Source: Paracoccaceae bacterium (GTDB taxonomy: Bacteria > Pseudomonadota > Alphaproteobacteria > Rhodobacterales > Rhodobacteraceae). From it: a stretch of 64,000 nt of DNA. This document shows, piece after piece, positions 55,199-63,955 of the stretch. A program made the translations under genes and the position numbers. Numbering within the stretch: position 1 is the first letter of the stretch; every line of letters begins with the position of its first letter. The DNA is taken from assembly GCA_021741245.1 (NCBI GenBank), contig JAIOYF010000014.1, positions 17,613 to 81,612 on the forward strand, written 5' to 3'. Below the pieces are notes generated by a model. The model worked only from the letters and a program-made list of their open reading frames with translations. It was not told the DNA's origin and ran no database searches.

Positions 55199-56623
55199 TC
55201 ATGGGGCAATCATCTCGTCAAACAGCGAAAGCGTGAAAGACCGCGCATTGGCGGCGGGGGTGCGCTCGATAAAGCAAAACCGATTTCCGCTGGCGGGGTT
55301 CAGCCAGCAATGGGCCTCGGCCTCCGTCATATCAAGAACGCGGGAAAGCGCGGCCTGAATCGGCTCAAATGATTTGTCCCAGATCATGTCCTGTTGGGTT
55401 TCGGCACCATTCAGTTTGACCTGTTGCTGGTCGGGACTGCGCAGAGCCTCAACAAAAGTCTTTGCCCCAGAGGGCCATTGAAAGACATTCTTGGCATAGT
55501 CTTGCAACAGGGCATTTCGGCTCTCGCTTCGGGTGACCTGACAGGGGTTATTATCGCCGATTGTGGTCGCAGAAAGGACAACACAAACGCCTGAAAAGAC
55601 TGCGGTGCGCGTCACTGCAAGTTCGGCTGACGCAATCTGTGGTCGGGCATCATCGGTGCGGGCAAGTTCGGCCAGCAGAAATTCAGGCGGAAACATCTGA
55701 TAAACATAGAGGGGGCGAATGTCCGTGATCTCGACAAAGCCAACAGAATCCAGCCCCCCGTCGCGCAGTTCACGCGGGGTGAAACTGGTGGAACACCCGG
55801 TTGCGGCCTCTTGCCGAAAGCCGTCGGCCATCTTGGCCCAGATGACATCAGGCGATCTTTCAAAGGTGACACCGCTTGCCGCCCGCACCATCGCGGCCTG
55901 ATCAAGCGCTTGCGCATCCAGATTGCTGCAGACGTTGGCAACCGCGATTGCCGTCACCTCTGCCGGTTCGACCACGGGCCCGACGCCAATGCCCCAGCGT
56001 GAGGCCTGACCAACGGTGGTGACATCGAACATGTCGCTGGCCGACGTTGCCAACATCTGAACACTGAGTGACAGGGCAAAGCGGTTGCGCGCCGCCATTT
56101 CCAGAACCGCGCTTACACTTTTGAGGGCAACGTCATAGGCCTTTGTGACCGTTGCCTCATCATAGCTGCCCGCATCGACCTGAAGGCTGGGAGAGTGGAA
56201 CCCAAGTCGCCCCAAGGGGTGTAAGATGCGATTGGGCAAATCGCCGATATCACTTTCGGTAAAGTGGTTTCCGCCCATGAAAGCCAGCGCACAGGCGGAA
56301 AGACAAACATGCCCGCGCGCAATCGCGGTTCCGATGCCCCGTTCGTTGAATAGGCGGGACAGCTTTACCCCCTCGGCAAGGCTTCCCCCTTCGGAATTCA
56401 GACAAACGCGTGACCCATGCGCGGGCTCAATCGCGTAAGGGTCTTTGGTGCGTGTCTTTATCAGTTGATCTACCTGCGCGGCATCGCCATTGGAAATCAC
56501 GCCTGTCAGAGTGGCAAAACAGCCCATCACCGGGTCGTTCACCACAGAAAGGGTTGCCGCCTTCGTCACCGACGCGGGCAGGCACAAAAGGATAAAGCCG
56601 ATTACAAAAAGCATTGGTTTCAT
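55199..56623 (-). CDS. Exported protein with ClpP/crotonase-like domain (COG3904-like), long form
   Basis: A 474-residue exported protein with signal peptide about 1-22 (VTKAATLS). Residues about 35-230 resemble the periplasmic ClpP-fold family: CLNSEGGSLAEGVKLSRL (74 on), VCLSACALAFMGG (106-118), and LGFHSP. Ser109 in CLSAC is the candidate nucleophile by analogy with ClpP-fold peptidases; activity is unproven. The C-terminal half is unfamiliar and cysteine-bearing. The start MKPMLF is preceded by a GGAAT stretch; longer in-frame codons add no sensible signal. It is divergent from a shorter paralogue and heads an operon with the caspase gene. Confidence 0.8.
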   Translation of the reverse strand: MKPMLFVIGFILLCLPASVTKAATLSVVNDPVMGCFATLTGVISNGDAAQVDQLIKTRTKDPYAIEPAHGSRVCLNSEGGSLAEGVKLSRLFNERGIGTAIARGHVCLSACALAFMGGNHFTESDIGDLPNRILHPLGRLGFHSPSLQVDAGSYDEATVTKAYDVALKSVSAVLEMAARNRFALSLSVQMLATSASDMFDVTTVGQASRWGIGVGPVVEPAEVTAIAVANVCSNLDAQALDQAAMVRAASGVTFERSPDVIWAKMADGFRQEAATGCSTSFTPRELRDGGLDSVGFVEITDIRPLYVYQMFPPEFLLAELARTDDARPQIASAELAVTRTAVFSGVCVVLSATTIGDNNPCQVTRSESRNALLQDYAKNVFQWPSGAKTFVEALRSPDQQQVKLNGAETQQDMIWDKSFEPIQAALSRVLDMTEAEAHCWLNPASGNRFCFIERTPAANARSFTLSLFDEMIAP

Positions 56624-56767
56624 TCCACAAGAAAACTGTGCCGCGTTGTCCGTTGCAAGTCTTTTCAGCGGACAATGGTCCAAGTCGGGTTGATCTTTGC
56701 GGTTTTGACGTGGGGCGCTGGGCGTGTTCTATAAACCCGGAAGATCGGAAAAGGGATCAAATGGGGA

Positions 56768-57814
56768 ATGAATGCCTTGAACTCACTCAGCGTGGCGATC
56801 TTGCTGGCAATGCACGGGACTGGCGCCGCGGCCATGACATTCGACGAACGGTGCATGGGCAATGCCGTTGAAAGCTGTTTCTTGATTGCAGAGGGCGAGA
56901 TCACGGCCGAAACACCCGCCGAATTCGCGGCCTTGGACCGAGGCGATGCAGCAAAGATCCTGTTTGACAGCCCGGGTGGCAATTTGGGGGCGGGTATTCG
57001 TTTGGGCCGAATGATCCGCGAGAAGGGCTATGAAACCATGATCGGCACCCGCGTCTCGTTTGACGCACAGGAATATCCACCAAGGGGCGGGAAATGCCTA
57101 TCGGCCTGTGCCTATGCCTTTGCGGGAGGCGTTACCCGGAGCCTGAATGACACGGCCCAACTGGGCTTTCACCAGTTTCGATTGGGCGCGAACTCGGATG
57201 TTTCCGATGCCCAACTGACCGAAGCGATCGAGGGCGCGCAGGCGGTTTCCGCGCAGTTGATTTCCTATCTTGTGGAAATGGGCGTGGATGCGCGGGTCTT
57301 TTCCCTCGCCTCGGGCAAAACCGGGACCGACATGCACATGATCAGCCAACAAGAGTCCATTGACTTCGATCTGGTCACCCCGCGCGGCTTTGGTCCCTTT
57401 TTTCTGGAACCTTATGGCAACGGCGTCGTTGCGGCCTCTAAAAGACAGGATGCGGTAGGGCCCTATGATCTTGCCACTCAAATGACGGCCTATTGCAAGA
57501 AGGGGAAGGCAAAGCTTTTGATCCACGCCCCAGAGCACGGTCTGTGGAACGAAAAGCCGGTTGCTTTCGACGTGAATTTCCAGGACCGCAGCGAACGCGT
57601 TCCGGCAAGCGCGGTCAGTCTGCGGATCTCCGACAGCGGGGCATATCTCGAGGTCACGCTTCCCAAAGACCTGACCCGCGCAATCGAGAGCGCAGAACGG
57701 TTGGGCACAGGGTTTCAATATCCCCGCGTTGCGGGTGGATTCTATGCGACCTCCTTCACATTGTCGGACATGGACCGCAGCATGCTAAAGGCAGCATTCA
57801 AGCTGTGCTTGTAG
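56768..57814 (+). CDS. Exported ClpP/crotonase-like protein, short paralogue
   Basis: A 348-residue protein with signal peptide (about 1-22, GAAAM end). It shares the diagnostic segments of its divergent neighbour: FDSPGGNLGAGIRLGRMI (66 on), GKCLSACAYAFAGG (108-121) with Ser112, and LGFHQFR. It lacks the long C-terminal extension. The two genes face away from each other across 144 bp, which must contain both promoters. AAGGGA lies 12 bases before the ATG. Family assignment is fairly safe; protease function is inferred. Confidence 0.8.
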   Translation: MNALNSLSVAILLAMHGTGAAAMTFDERCMGNAVESCFLIAEGEITAETPAEFAALDRGDAAKILFDSPGGNLGAGIRLGRMIREKGYETMIGTRVSFDAQEYPPRGGKCLSACAYAFAGGVTRSLNDTAQLGFHQFRLGANSDVSDAQLTEAIEGAQAVSAQLISYLVEMGVDARVFSLASGKTGTDMHMISQQESIDFDLVTPRGFGPFFLEPYGNGVVAASKRQDAVGPYDLATQMTAYCKKGKAKLLIHAPEHGLWNEKPVAFDVNFQDRSERVPASAVSLRISDSGAYLEVTLPKDLTRAIESAERLGTGFQYPRVAGGFYATSFTLSDMDRSMLKAAFKLCL

Positions 57815-57992
57815 AAATTGGGTGACCGCTTCCGGCCTGTGGATGGCGCCGTCGCCGCAGTTTGATGTTCCAATCCTCAAGAACGGCAGTAGAACGAGTG
57901 TGCACTGTGTAAGCCCCGCCCCGTCACATTCCAATGCGGCCAGACAGGTTGCAGCCCGTTTCCCACCCCAGAGCTCGAAAAGATCAAACACG

Positions 57993-58763
57993 TTGCAAAT
58001 AGAGATCAAAGTTGCGTTGGAGTATCAGCTTTCCCCTGATGAAAACGTACTGCTCACTCTGGAAGTTGCCGAAACTGAGGGGCAAACGATCAGGGAGAGT
58101 TCGCTGTGCATAGACAAAGCGACCCTGATGCGGATCGAAGGGGAAGGTGGGGTTGGTCAGCGGGTCTGGGCCAAAATCTTAGGAGATCGCCTTAACCTGC
58201 GCTACTGCGCCAAGGTTGATGTCACGCGGCCGGATGTTGCCTTGGACGGCTTGGCCGCAATGCCCATTCACAGCCTGCCCACCGAGGCCCTGACATGCCT
58301 GCGCCCCTCTCGGTTCTGCCAGTCTGACTTGTTTACCGATTTTGTCGGTCAACGATTTGGTCACCTTTCCGGCGGGGCAAAGGTTGCGGCGATCGCGCAA
58401 TGGGTCAAAGCAGAAACATACTACGTTTCGGGCAGTTCTGATGGCAAGACCACTGCGGTGGATACATTCGTCAGCCGCCAAGGCGTGTGCCGCGACTTTG
58501 CCCATCTTACGTGCAGCTTGGTCCGGGCGGCGAATATTCCCGCCCGCTATGTGTCTGTTTACGGCATTGATGTTGTGCCTCCGGATTTTCATGCCGCGAC
58601 CCAGATTTGGCTGGAGGGGGCATGGCAACTATTGGACGCCACCGGGATGAGCACGGCCTCCAGGCTGGTGATCATCGGGGCTGGTCGGGACGCGGCAGAT
58701 GTCGCATTTCTGGAAACATCCCAATGGGCGCAATTGATCCATCAAAGTGTCATTGTTGAGTAG
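57993..58763 (+). CDS. Transglutaminase-like (cysteine-protease fold) protein
   Basis: A 256-residue protein. The catalytic triad of the transglutaminase core is visible: Cys166 in RQGVCRDFAHL, His200 in PPDFHAATQIWL, and Asp215 in WQLLDATG. The N-terminal ~100 residues form a beta-rich domain. TTG 57993 (MQIEIKVALEYQL) is the most likely start because upstream codons in frame back to 57822 look noncoding. The protein has no signal peptide. Members act as cysteine proteases, peptide cyclases or cross-linkers. It follows the ClpP-like paralogue by about 180 bp on the same strand. Confidence 0.82.
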   Translation: MQIEIKVALEYQLSPDENVLLTLEVAETEGQTIRESSLCIDKATLMRIEGEGGVGQRVWAKILGDRLNLRYCAKVDVTRPDVALDGLAAMPIHSLPTEALTCLRPSRFCQSDLFTDFVGQRFGHLSGGAKVAAIAQWVKAETYYVSGSSDGKTTAVDTFVSRQGVCRDFAHLTCSLVRAANIPARYVSVYGIDVVPPDFHAATQIWLEGAWQLLDATGMSTASRLVIIGAGRDAADVAFLETSQWAQLIHQSVIVE

Positions 58764-58951
58764 GGGAGGGTGCGGCAACCCCCAAAACCTTGAATCTTGA
58801 AAGGGGCTTCGGCTGGTTTGATCACGGTGCGCTTTGGGTGTGCCCTTGCCGTGACAGTCTGGCAATGACACGCCTTGCCGTCATGGGATCGTTTCCGTTC
58901 GGAAGTCAGACATCGTAAAAGTATCGTTGAGGCAGCAAACAGGAAAATCCG

Positions 58952-59254
58952 ATGCGCAGAACGATCCTTGTCGGGCTTGTGGCACTAATGCTTTGCGTTG
59001 GATTTCTCGCCGATCCAGCGACCGCCGCCCCATTCGAGCGCTATGAAGTCTATGGCGTCAAAGGCGAAGACATGCTGAAAATGCGTGCCGGACCCGGTGT
59101 GGGTTACATCGTGATCGTTGGCCTTCCGAATGGAACCGTGTTGCGCGTGTACAGTTGCGAACAAACAGGCAGCACCCGCTGGTGTCGCGTTTCCTTGGAC
59201 CGCGCAACGGGTCTGAAAGGGTATGCCTCGTGGGCATACCTGCGGAAAATGTAG
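58952..59254 (+). CDS. Small exported SH3b-domain protein
   Basis: A 100-residue exported protein: signal peptide about 1-25 (ADPATAA), then a bacterial SH3 domain (about 32-100) with LKMRAGPGVGYIVIVGLPNGT and WCRVSL, ending GYASWAYLRKM. SH3b domains bind cell-wall or protein ligands. AGGAAA precedes the start. It lies about 190 bp after the transglutaminase-like gene. Confidence 0.87.
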   Translation: MRRTILVGLVALMLCVGFLADPATAAPFERYEVYGVKGEDMLKMRAGPGVGYIVIVGLPNGTVLRVYSCEQTGSTRWCRVSLDRATGLKGYASWAYLRKM

Positions 59255-59350
59255 CCTTCGGCTGATCCCACGCTCTGGTTCAGATCTGGCCGAACGTATT
59301 TCTACGACACGAGCAAAGGACGGGGATGGTGACAGTCTTGACGCGATGAC

Positions 59351-59375
59351 AGGTGGCGCCAACGGAGCGCCACCT
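59351..59375. other. Hairpin in the SH3b-CTERM intergenic region
   Basis: AGGTGGCGC (59351-59359) and GCGCCACCT (59367-59375) form a perfect 9-bp stem with a 7-base loop, about 100 bp after the SH3b gene. No U-tract follows on either strand. The remainder of the 290-bp gap (59255-59544) shows no gene. Confidence 0.45.
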
Positions 59376-59500
59376 ATGGCGCGTGCATGAAGGCTGGGCA
59401 CAGGAAATGATGTTCGCCTGCCGTATGGGGATTTGCGCTAAAATGCCATCAGCAATTCTGCCACGGCGCGAGGGCCCTTTTCTCGGGATTTCAGTTTCCC

Positions 59501-59521
59501 AAATTGCAATCGTGGCAATTT
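59501..59521. promoter_or_regulatory. Inverted repeat upstream of the VPLPA-CTERM gene
   Basis: AAATTGC (59501-59507) and GCAATTT (59515-59521) form a dyad with a 7-base spacer, 24 bp before the start codon. CGTGGCA is also repeated directly (59511-59517 and 59522-59528). This is a candidate regulator site; no regulator can be named. Confidence 0.35.
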
Positions 59522-59544
59522 CGTGGCATGAAGGAGATTGAATT

Positions 59545-60150
59545 ATGAGGAATGTTCTTATGGGCTTTTTCAAGATGCTGGTTTCTGCGGCGGCATTTGC
59601 GCTGATCGGTTCAGCGGCGATGGCAACCACTGTACCTGACTCACCACCTTATGACCTTTTGGTAACGGCAACGGGAGCTGGCGCTTTCGAGGGCCAGACA
59701 GCCTCTGGTGCCGTGTTCTGGAACCAAAGTCTTTTGGGCGGGGTTGGCTTCGAGTCGATGTCGCGCAGCGGTATTTTTGGCTCGACCATCGATGCTACGC
59801 TTGGTCTTTTCTTTGATGTCGGTCCTGGGGACTATACCTTTACGGAAGCGGATGATGATCTTGGTCCGATTTTCATGTTTCTGGACGGTATCCTTCAGAA
59901 CATAGATTACATTGTGTCGGATTCGTATTCGGCAGCAGACATGGCATCGGCGGGTGTTGCGCAGTTCAGCTTTGACACCAGGACCCCTGTTTCGTTTGAC
60001 GGGACGACAATCTACGTCAACGCTATTGTGAAATATCTTGAGACCGGAACGGTTCCCCTTCCTGCAGGGTTGCCTTTGCTGGCGGGTGCTTTGGGTCTTT
60101 TGGCGTTTGCGCGCCGTAGGCGCACTTTTGCGGCACTTAATGCCCAGTGA
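59545..60150 (+). CDS. VPLPA-CTERM sorting-domain protein
   Basis: A 201-residue exported protein with a signal peptide (about 1-27, AAMATT) and a C-terminal sorting signal at 170-201: VPLPAGLPLLAGALGLLAFA followed by RRRR. This signature is recognised by an exosortase-type transpeptidase in Rhodobacterales and usually accompanies exopolysaccharide secretion. The mature 140 residues, acidic and glycine-rich, have no recognised domain. AAGGAG lies 8 bases before ATG 59545. No exosortase gene is in the window. Confidence 0.9.
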   Translation: MRNVLMGFFKMLVSAAAFALIGSAAMATTVPDSPPYDLLVTATGAGAFEGQTASGAVFWNQSLLGGVGFESMSRSGIFGSTIDATLGLFFDVGPGDYTFTEADDDLGPIFMFLDGILQNIDYIVSDSYSAADMASAGVAQFSFDTRTPVSFDGTTIYVNAIVKYLETGTVPLPAGLPLLAGALGLLAFARRRRTFAALNAQ

Positions 60151-60303
60151 GGGATGAGTGTCGCGGCCACAAGCGGGACTCCGCCAAAAGTTTTATGAAA
60201 AAAAGCAACAAATGGCCACAAATTATCCTTTTATTCATATTTTGTAGACAATCTCACATATAGCGACGAGATTTACAGATCTTGGATAAAGCGAGGCATT
60301 GAC

Positions 60304-60519
60304 GTGGCATTTTGGCTTATCTTGATCGTGATATACGGAGCGGTGACCGTTTTCGCGCTCTACATGACATATCAAGAGCAGCGCCGCCACGAACATCAAA
60401 GCCTTGGCATCAATCTTATGGGCTATGTGCTTTGTACCCTGTGGCCCCTGCTGGGTGCTGTAATGTTGGTCTTGGTCCGATATCACCCCGCAGAAGCCTA
60501 TAGCTCTGAGTCAGACTGA
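60304..60519 (+). CDS. Small two-helix membrane protein
   Basis: A 71-residue protein with GTG start, two hydrophobic segments (about 3-22 and 38-60), a charged loop QEQRRHEHQ between, and an acidic tail SSESD. Family not recognised. It follows an AT-rich 150-bp gap after the CTERM gene that probably contains a promoter. Confidence 0.55.
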   Translation: MAFWLILIVIYGAVTVFALYMTYQEQRRHEHQSLGINLMGYVLCTLWPLLGAVMLVLVRYHPAEAYSSESD

Positions 60520-61159
60520 TTTGACCAAGGACCAATTGTGCAGGTGGTTTGCCTATTGTCAGACGCCTATGATCCCAAGAGGCCAACTGAATTTGTAAGT
60601 GTCTCTACAAAGGTCAATGGCGTGCTGCCTATTGTCTTATCAAATTAGCCCCGCAAACTGTCATCGGAGCTTTTGGCGTGGCTACTTCATGGATCATCAG
60701 CACACAGATGCGAAATAGGCGTTTCGATCCAATAACCGCAGATTATCCCCTTCTCCAAGGCGCCATAGGTTTTCCACGCGTCGACAGTGTTGCTGCGTTT
60801 TGACGCCTTCTTTTCCGTTCAATCTTCCACATCAGCGGCTGCCGGATCACAATTGGGCAGATCCTCAATGAAAGGGGGATGCCAATGGCGTTCCCGTCCG
60901 GACGGTAGATCAACAGTGGCTTCCCTGACCCGCATCGTCAACAGACTGCATTGGGATGGAAAAGCCCCTTGGCCTTTGAAGGCCAAGGGGCTTAAACAAG
61001 GAAGAGCCGAAGCATGAGATCACGATTGGTCCATGCCGGGGCAAGGAAATTAGACAACAATACCTTGGAGCCTGCCGTCAGGAATCCTTGTATCAAACTT
61101 TACGTCAACGTGGATTGCACAACCCCCGCAACGGGGTGGACCACGAAAAAGGGCCCGGT
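60520..61159. other. Noncoding stretch of about 640 bp
   Basis: No convincing gene on either strand. It contains an 11-bp direct repeat TGCCTATTGTC (60550-60560 and 60626-60636) and a strong 13-bp hairpin (60962-60993). Coding-like periodicity was not evident. It separates the envelope genes from the acyltransferase/glycosyltransferase locus and may be a remnant of rearrangement. Confidence 0.6.
60962..60993. terminator. Strong 13-bp hairpin
   Basis: AAGCCCCTTGGCC (60962-60974) and GGCCAAGGGGCTT (60981-60993) pair perfectly around TTTGAA. On the plus strand no U-tract follows; on the minus strand the stem runs into CTTTTCC, a weak terminator tail. No gene lies just upstream in either direction, so it could end an unrecognised transcript or be a structured RNA element. 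Confidence 0.5.
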
Positions 61160-62908
61160 ATGAGCGAGAAACAGAAATACCATAAGATTCGTCTGACAAA
61201 GCGGCAGAGGTTCGTGCGCTTGCTGACGGCGGTCTTTGACCCTCGCGCATGGGCCCATGGCCTCAAGGTGATTAACTACTTCAACTACACCAATGCCACG
61301 CCATGGCGCGAGGTAAAACGAGGGGTTGGGGTGGTGATCAGCCCGCTGGCCAACATCGCCAATCCGCAGAACCTTTCGCTTGGCGATCGGGTCCGCATTA
61401 GCGCCAATGTGTATTTGTGGCCGGGGCCGGGAACTGGGCGCATACTGCTCGCGGACGATGTGATGATCGGGCCGGGGGTTATGATCACGGCCTCAAACTA
61501 CCGCTACAACGATGGCAGTCCCATTACCGACCAGGCTATGGATGAGGCCGATGTCGTCATCGGTCGAGATGTCTGGATCGGCTATGGTGCCGTTATTCTG
61601 GCGGGGTCAGAGATTGGCGAAGGAGCGGTCATCGGGGCGGCCGCGGTGGTGCGTGGCAAGATACCGGCGTTTTCCATAGTGTCGGGGAACCCAGCCAAGG
61701 TTGTTGGGCGGCGGCGTGATGTCAGCAACTCTTCCGTGCCGTATCAGCAGACGATGGATCGCCGAGACTTGGCCCCGAACGCGGACGTATTGGCCGTGAT
61801 CCGCGCCGAACTGCCCGGTTTGCGAGAGGCTGATCTCAGCGCCTCGGTCGATGATTCTGGTATCGACAGCTTTGATCTGATTACATTGCGGACCACGCTT
61901 GAAGAGCACTACGGCCAACCGATCCCGGATCGCGAATGGGCGTCGATCGCGTCTTTGTCGGATATCGCCCGGCTGCCGATCTTTGGGAATGCGGGCAAAG
62001 CTGTTGTTCGGTCTACCCTTGCCCCATCGGCGCTAAACACCCAGGATCAGGCATCGGGTTTAACACCAAAGGAGCCGCAGGTTTCGGCTACAGGAATCCT
62101 TGGCCCCGGTCGCGCGCGGCGGGTGCAGGCGGTGAACATGCCGCAAATGGCGCTGTCAGGGCTGAGTGAGCCTTGGCTGTTCAAAGAGTTGGGCGACATT
62201 CACTGGGCGATGATCACCGATTTCCTGAAAGCGCCTTCCAGCGCCATTGCAGACGATCAGGGTGACCGGCTTTATGCCACCTTTACCCGCATCTTGCTGG
62301 AGGCAGAGCCAAGCCTGCGCGGTTTTTCCGAGAATGACACACTGACCATCGACTCCCGGCTTGAGCGGCAGGGCGCAGGCTTCTTTTTTGGCCATCATTC
62401 GCTAAGCAGCGGTTTGGCAGGCGGGCGTGCGCAAACCATGTCCACATTTGCGAAATACGGCGAAAGGGGCAAGAACACCTCGCTGATGAAGGGAAGCCCG
62501 ACCCTACCCGAACCAGATGCGATCGCGTCGCTTTCTGCCTTGCCTGAGTTCGGAATGGAGTACCGGCAGCGGCGCAGTGCCGAGCCGGGTCCAGAGATGT
62601 TTACCTGCGACTATGAGATATTGCCCCCCCATGATATCAATGGCGTAGGGCTGCTGTATTTCGCGGCATATCCGACGGTGTTTGACCTTTGCCTCGAAAA
62701 AGCGGAAGGCAAAGGCTTTTTGATCGGGCACAGTACGGTGTCAAAGGATATCTGCTACTATGCCAACTCAGAACCCACCGAAACGCTGCGCTTTGTTCTG
62801 CATGGGCGGAGTCAAGAGGGCGACATCATCTGTCACAACGCATCGCTTTTTCGGACCAGCGATGGCAAGCGCATGGCAGAAGTCATAAGCCGTAAGCGCC
62901 GATTGTAA
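61160..62908 (+). CDS. Three-domain fusion: hexapeptide acetyltransferase, acyl carrier protein, LnmK-like hot-dog domain
   Basis: A 582-residue protein. Residues about 58-187 are a left-handed beta-helix acyltransferase (LGDRVRISANVYLWPG; DVVIGRDVWIGYGAVILAG; GNPAKVVGRR). About 205-275 is an acyl carrier domain with phosphopantetheine Ser237 in DSGIDSFDLITL. About 325-582 resembles the LnmK/Pnap_2097 hot-dog family (MPQMALSGLSEPWLFKELGD; FGHHSLSSG), whose founder LnmK is an acyltransferase-decarboxylase in polyketide synthesis. The start ATG 61160 follows AAAAAGGG. With the GT2 gene 60 bp downstream, it probably builds or attaches an acyl group on a glycan or small metabolite. Confidence 0.8.
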   Translation: MSEKQKYHKIRLTKRQRFVRLLTAVFDPRAWAHGLKVINYFNYTNATPWREVKRGVGVVISPLANIANPQNLSLGDRVRISANVYLWPGPGTGRILLADDVMIGPGVMITASNYRYNDGSPITDQAMDEADVVIGRDVWIGYGAVILAGSEIGEGAVIGAAAVVRGKIPAFSIVSGNPAKVVGRRRDVSNSSVPYQQTMDRRDLAPNADVLAVIRAELPGLREADLSASVDDSGIDSFDLITLRTTLEEHYGQPIPDREWASIASLSDIARLPIFGNAGKAVVRSTLAPSALNTQDQASGLTPKEPQVSATGILGPGRARRVQAVNMPQMALSGLSEPWLFKELGDIHWAMITDFLKAPSSAIADDQGDRLYATFTRILLEAEPSLRGFSENDTLTIDSRLERQGAGFFFGHHSLSSGLAGGRAQTMSTFAKYGERGKNTSLMKGSPTLPEPDAIASLSALPEFGMEYRQRRSAEPGPEMFTCDYEILPPHDINGVGLLYFAAYPTVFDLCLEKAEGKGFLIGHSTVSKDICYYANSEPTETLRFVLHGRSQEGDIICHNASLFRTSDGKRMAEVISRKRRL

Positions 62909-62968
62909 CGCAATGCGGTTACTTCCCATGTGCAGGTTTGTTGCAGAGTTCGAAGGAGGGTTGAAGAA

Positions 62969-63928
62969 ATGACGACGCCAGTTCTTTCGATCATCACGCC
63001 GCTTTATAACCGCGAGTTCCTCATCGCTGATTGCATACACAGTGTCGGGCTGGCTGGTCTGCCCGTCGAGATGATCATTGTAGATGACGGCTCAAAGGAC
63101 GCTTCCGTAGCAGCGGTGCACCGCACGATCGAAGCGTTGGGTTTGCAGGGACAAGTCACGCTGCTGCAGCAGGCTAATGCCGGACCTAGTGCGGCACGCA
63201 ACCGGGCCGCGGCGCTGGCGCGCGGGGAATGGCTGGTATTCCTTGACAGCGATGACCTGTGGTTTCCTTGGACCTTGCCCAGTTTGCTCCGTAGCCTGCC
63301 AACGCTGCCGGCGCAGGTGAAGCTTGCCTTTGCCAAAGGGGTGAACTTCGCTGATGCCTCTGAGTTGGAGAGTGCCGAACCATCAGAAGTGGCAGCCAGT
63401 CAACATGATTGCTTTGTCGAGGCCGTCAAGCGCAATCCAACGTCACGCTATGGGGCCTGCAATGCTGCCGTGCGTCGGTCAGCGTTTGTCGCGCTTGGTG
63501 GGTTTTCCCCTGAATTGCGCTGTGCTGAGGACACCGACCTGTTCTTGCGGGTCGATGGAGCAGTGGCGCTTTTGCTGCAGCCCGTATTGGTGGGGCTTCG
63601 CCGGAGCGGTCATGAAAGCCTAACCGGCAACGTGCCAGAGGTGCTGAAAGGTTTTGACTGGATGGTCCGCCGCAATGCAGAGGGGGCTTATGTTGGCGCA
63701 GCTCACGACCGCCACAGCTTTCTTGCTGGTTCATGTGCCTATTCGATCAAGGCGGCATTCTCCGCTGGTTATTTTCTTCAGGCATACCGTCTGTATTTTT
63801 CGAACATGACGCTCCTCCGCGACTCGCGGACGCGAAAATACCTTCTTCGTCTGCCTCTTACCCCATATTCCCCAAGTAAATCTCTGATTTTGCTATCCCG
63901 ACCATGTTATTATCTATATAAATCATAG
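62969..63928 (+). CDS. GT2-family glycosyltransferase
   Basis: A 319-residue GT-A glycosyltransferase. The nucleotide-binding region starts VLSIITPLYNREFLI, with IIVDDGSKD and the DxD-type FLDSDDLWFP. GACNAAVRRSAFVALGGF and CAEDTDLFLRV are typical acceptor-side motifs. GGAGG precedes ATG 62969. Its last 50 codons are unusually AT-rich. The donor and acceptor are unknown; the preceding fusion protein suggests an acylated glycan. Confidence 0.9.
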   Translation: MTTPVLSIITPLYNREFLIADCIHSVGLAGLPVEMIIVDDGSKDASVAAVHRTIEALGLQGQVTLLQQANAGPSAARNRAAALARGEWLVFLDSDDLWFPWTLPSLLRSLPTLPAQVKLAFAKGVNFADASELESAEPSEVAASQHDCFVEAVKRNPTSRYGACNAAVRRSAFVALGGFSPELRCAEDTDLFLRVDGAVALLLQPVLVGLRRSGHESLTGNVPEVLKGFDWMVRRNAEGAYVGAAHDRHSFLAGSCAYSIKAAFSAGYFLQAYRLYFSNMTLLRDSRTRKYLLRLPLTPYSPSKSLILLSRPCYYLYKS

Positions 63929-63955
63929 CGTTGATGGCTACGCGAGGTTTGTTTT

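Noticed and set aside
60787..61017. Plus-strand 76-codon frame in the 60.5-61.2 kb gap
   Set aside because: It runs through the hairpin, has no domain and lacks a convincing ribosome site.
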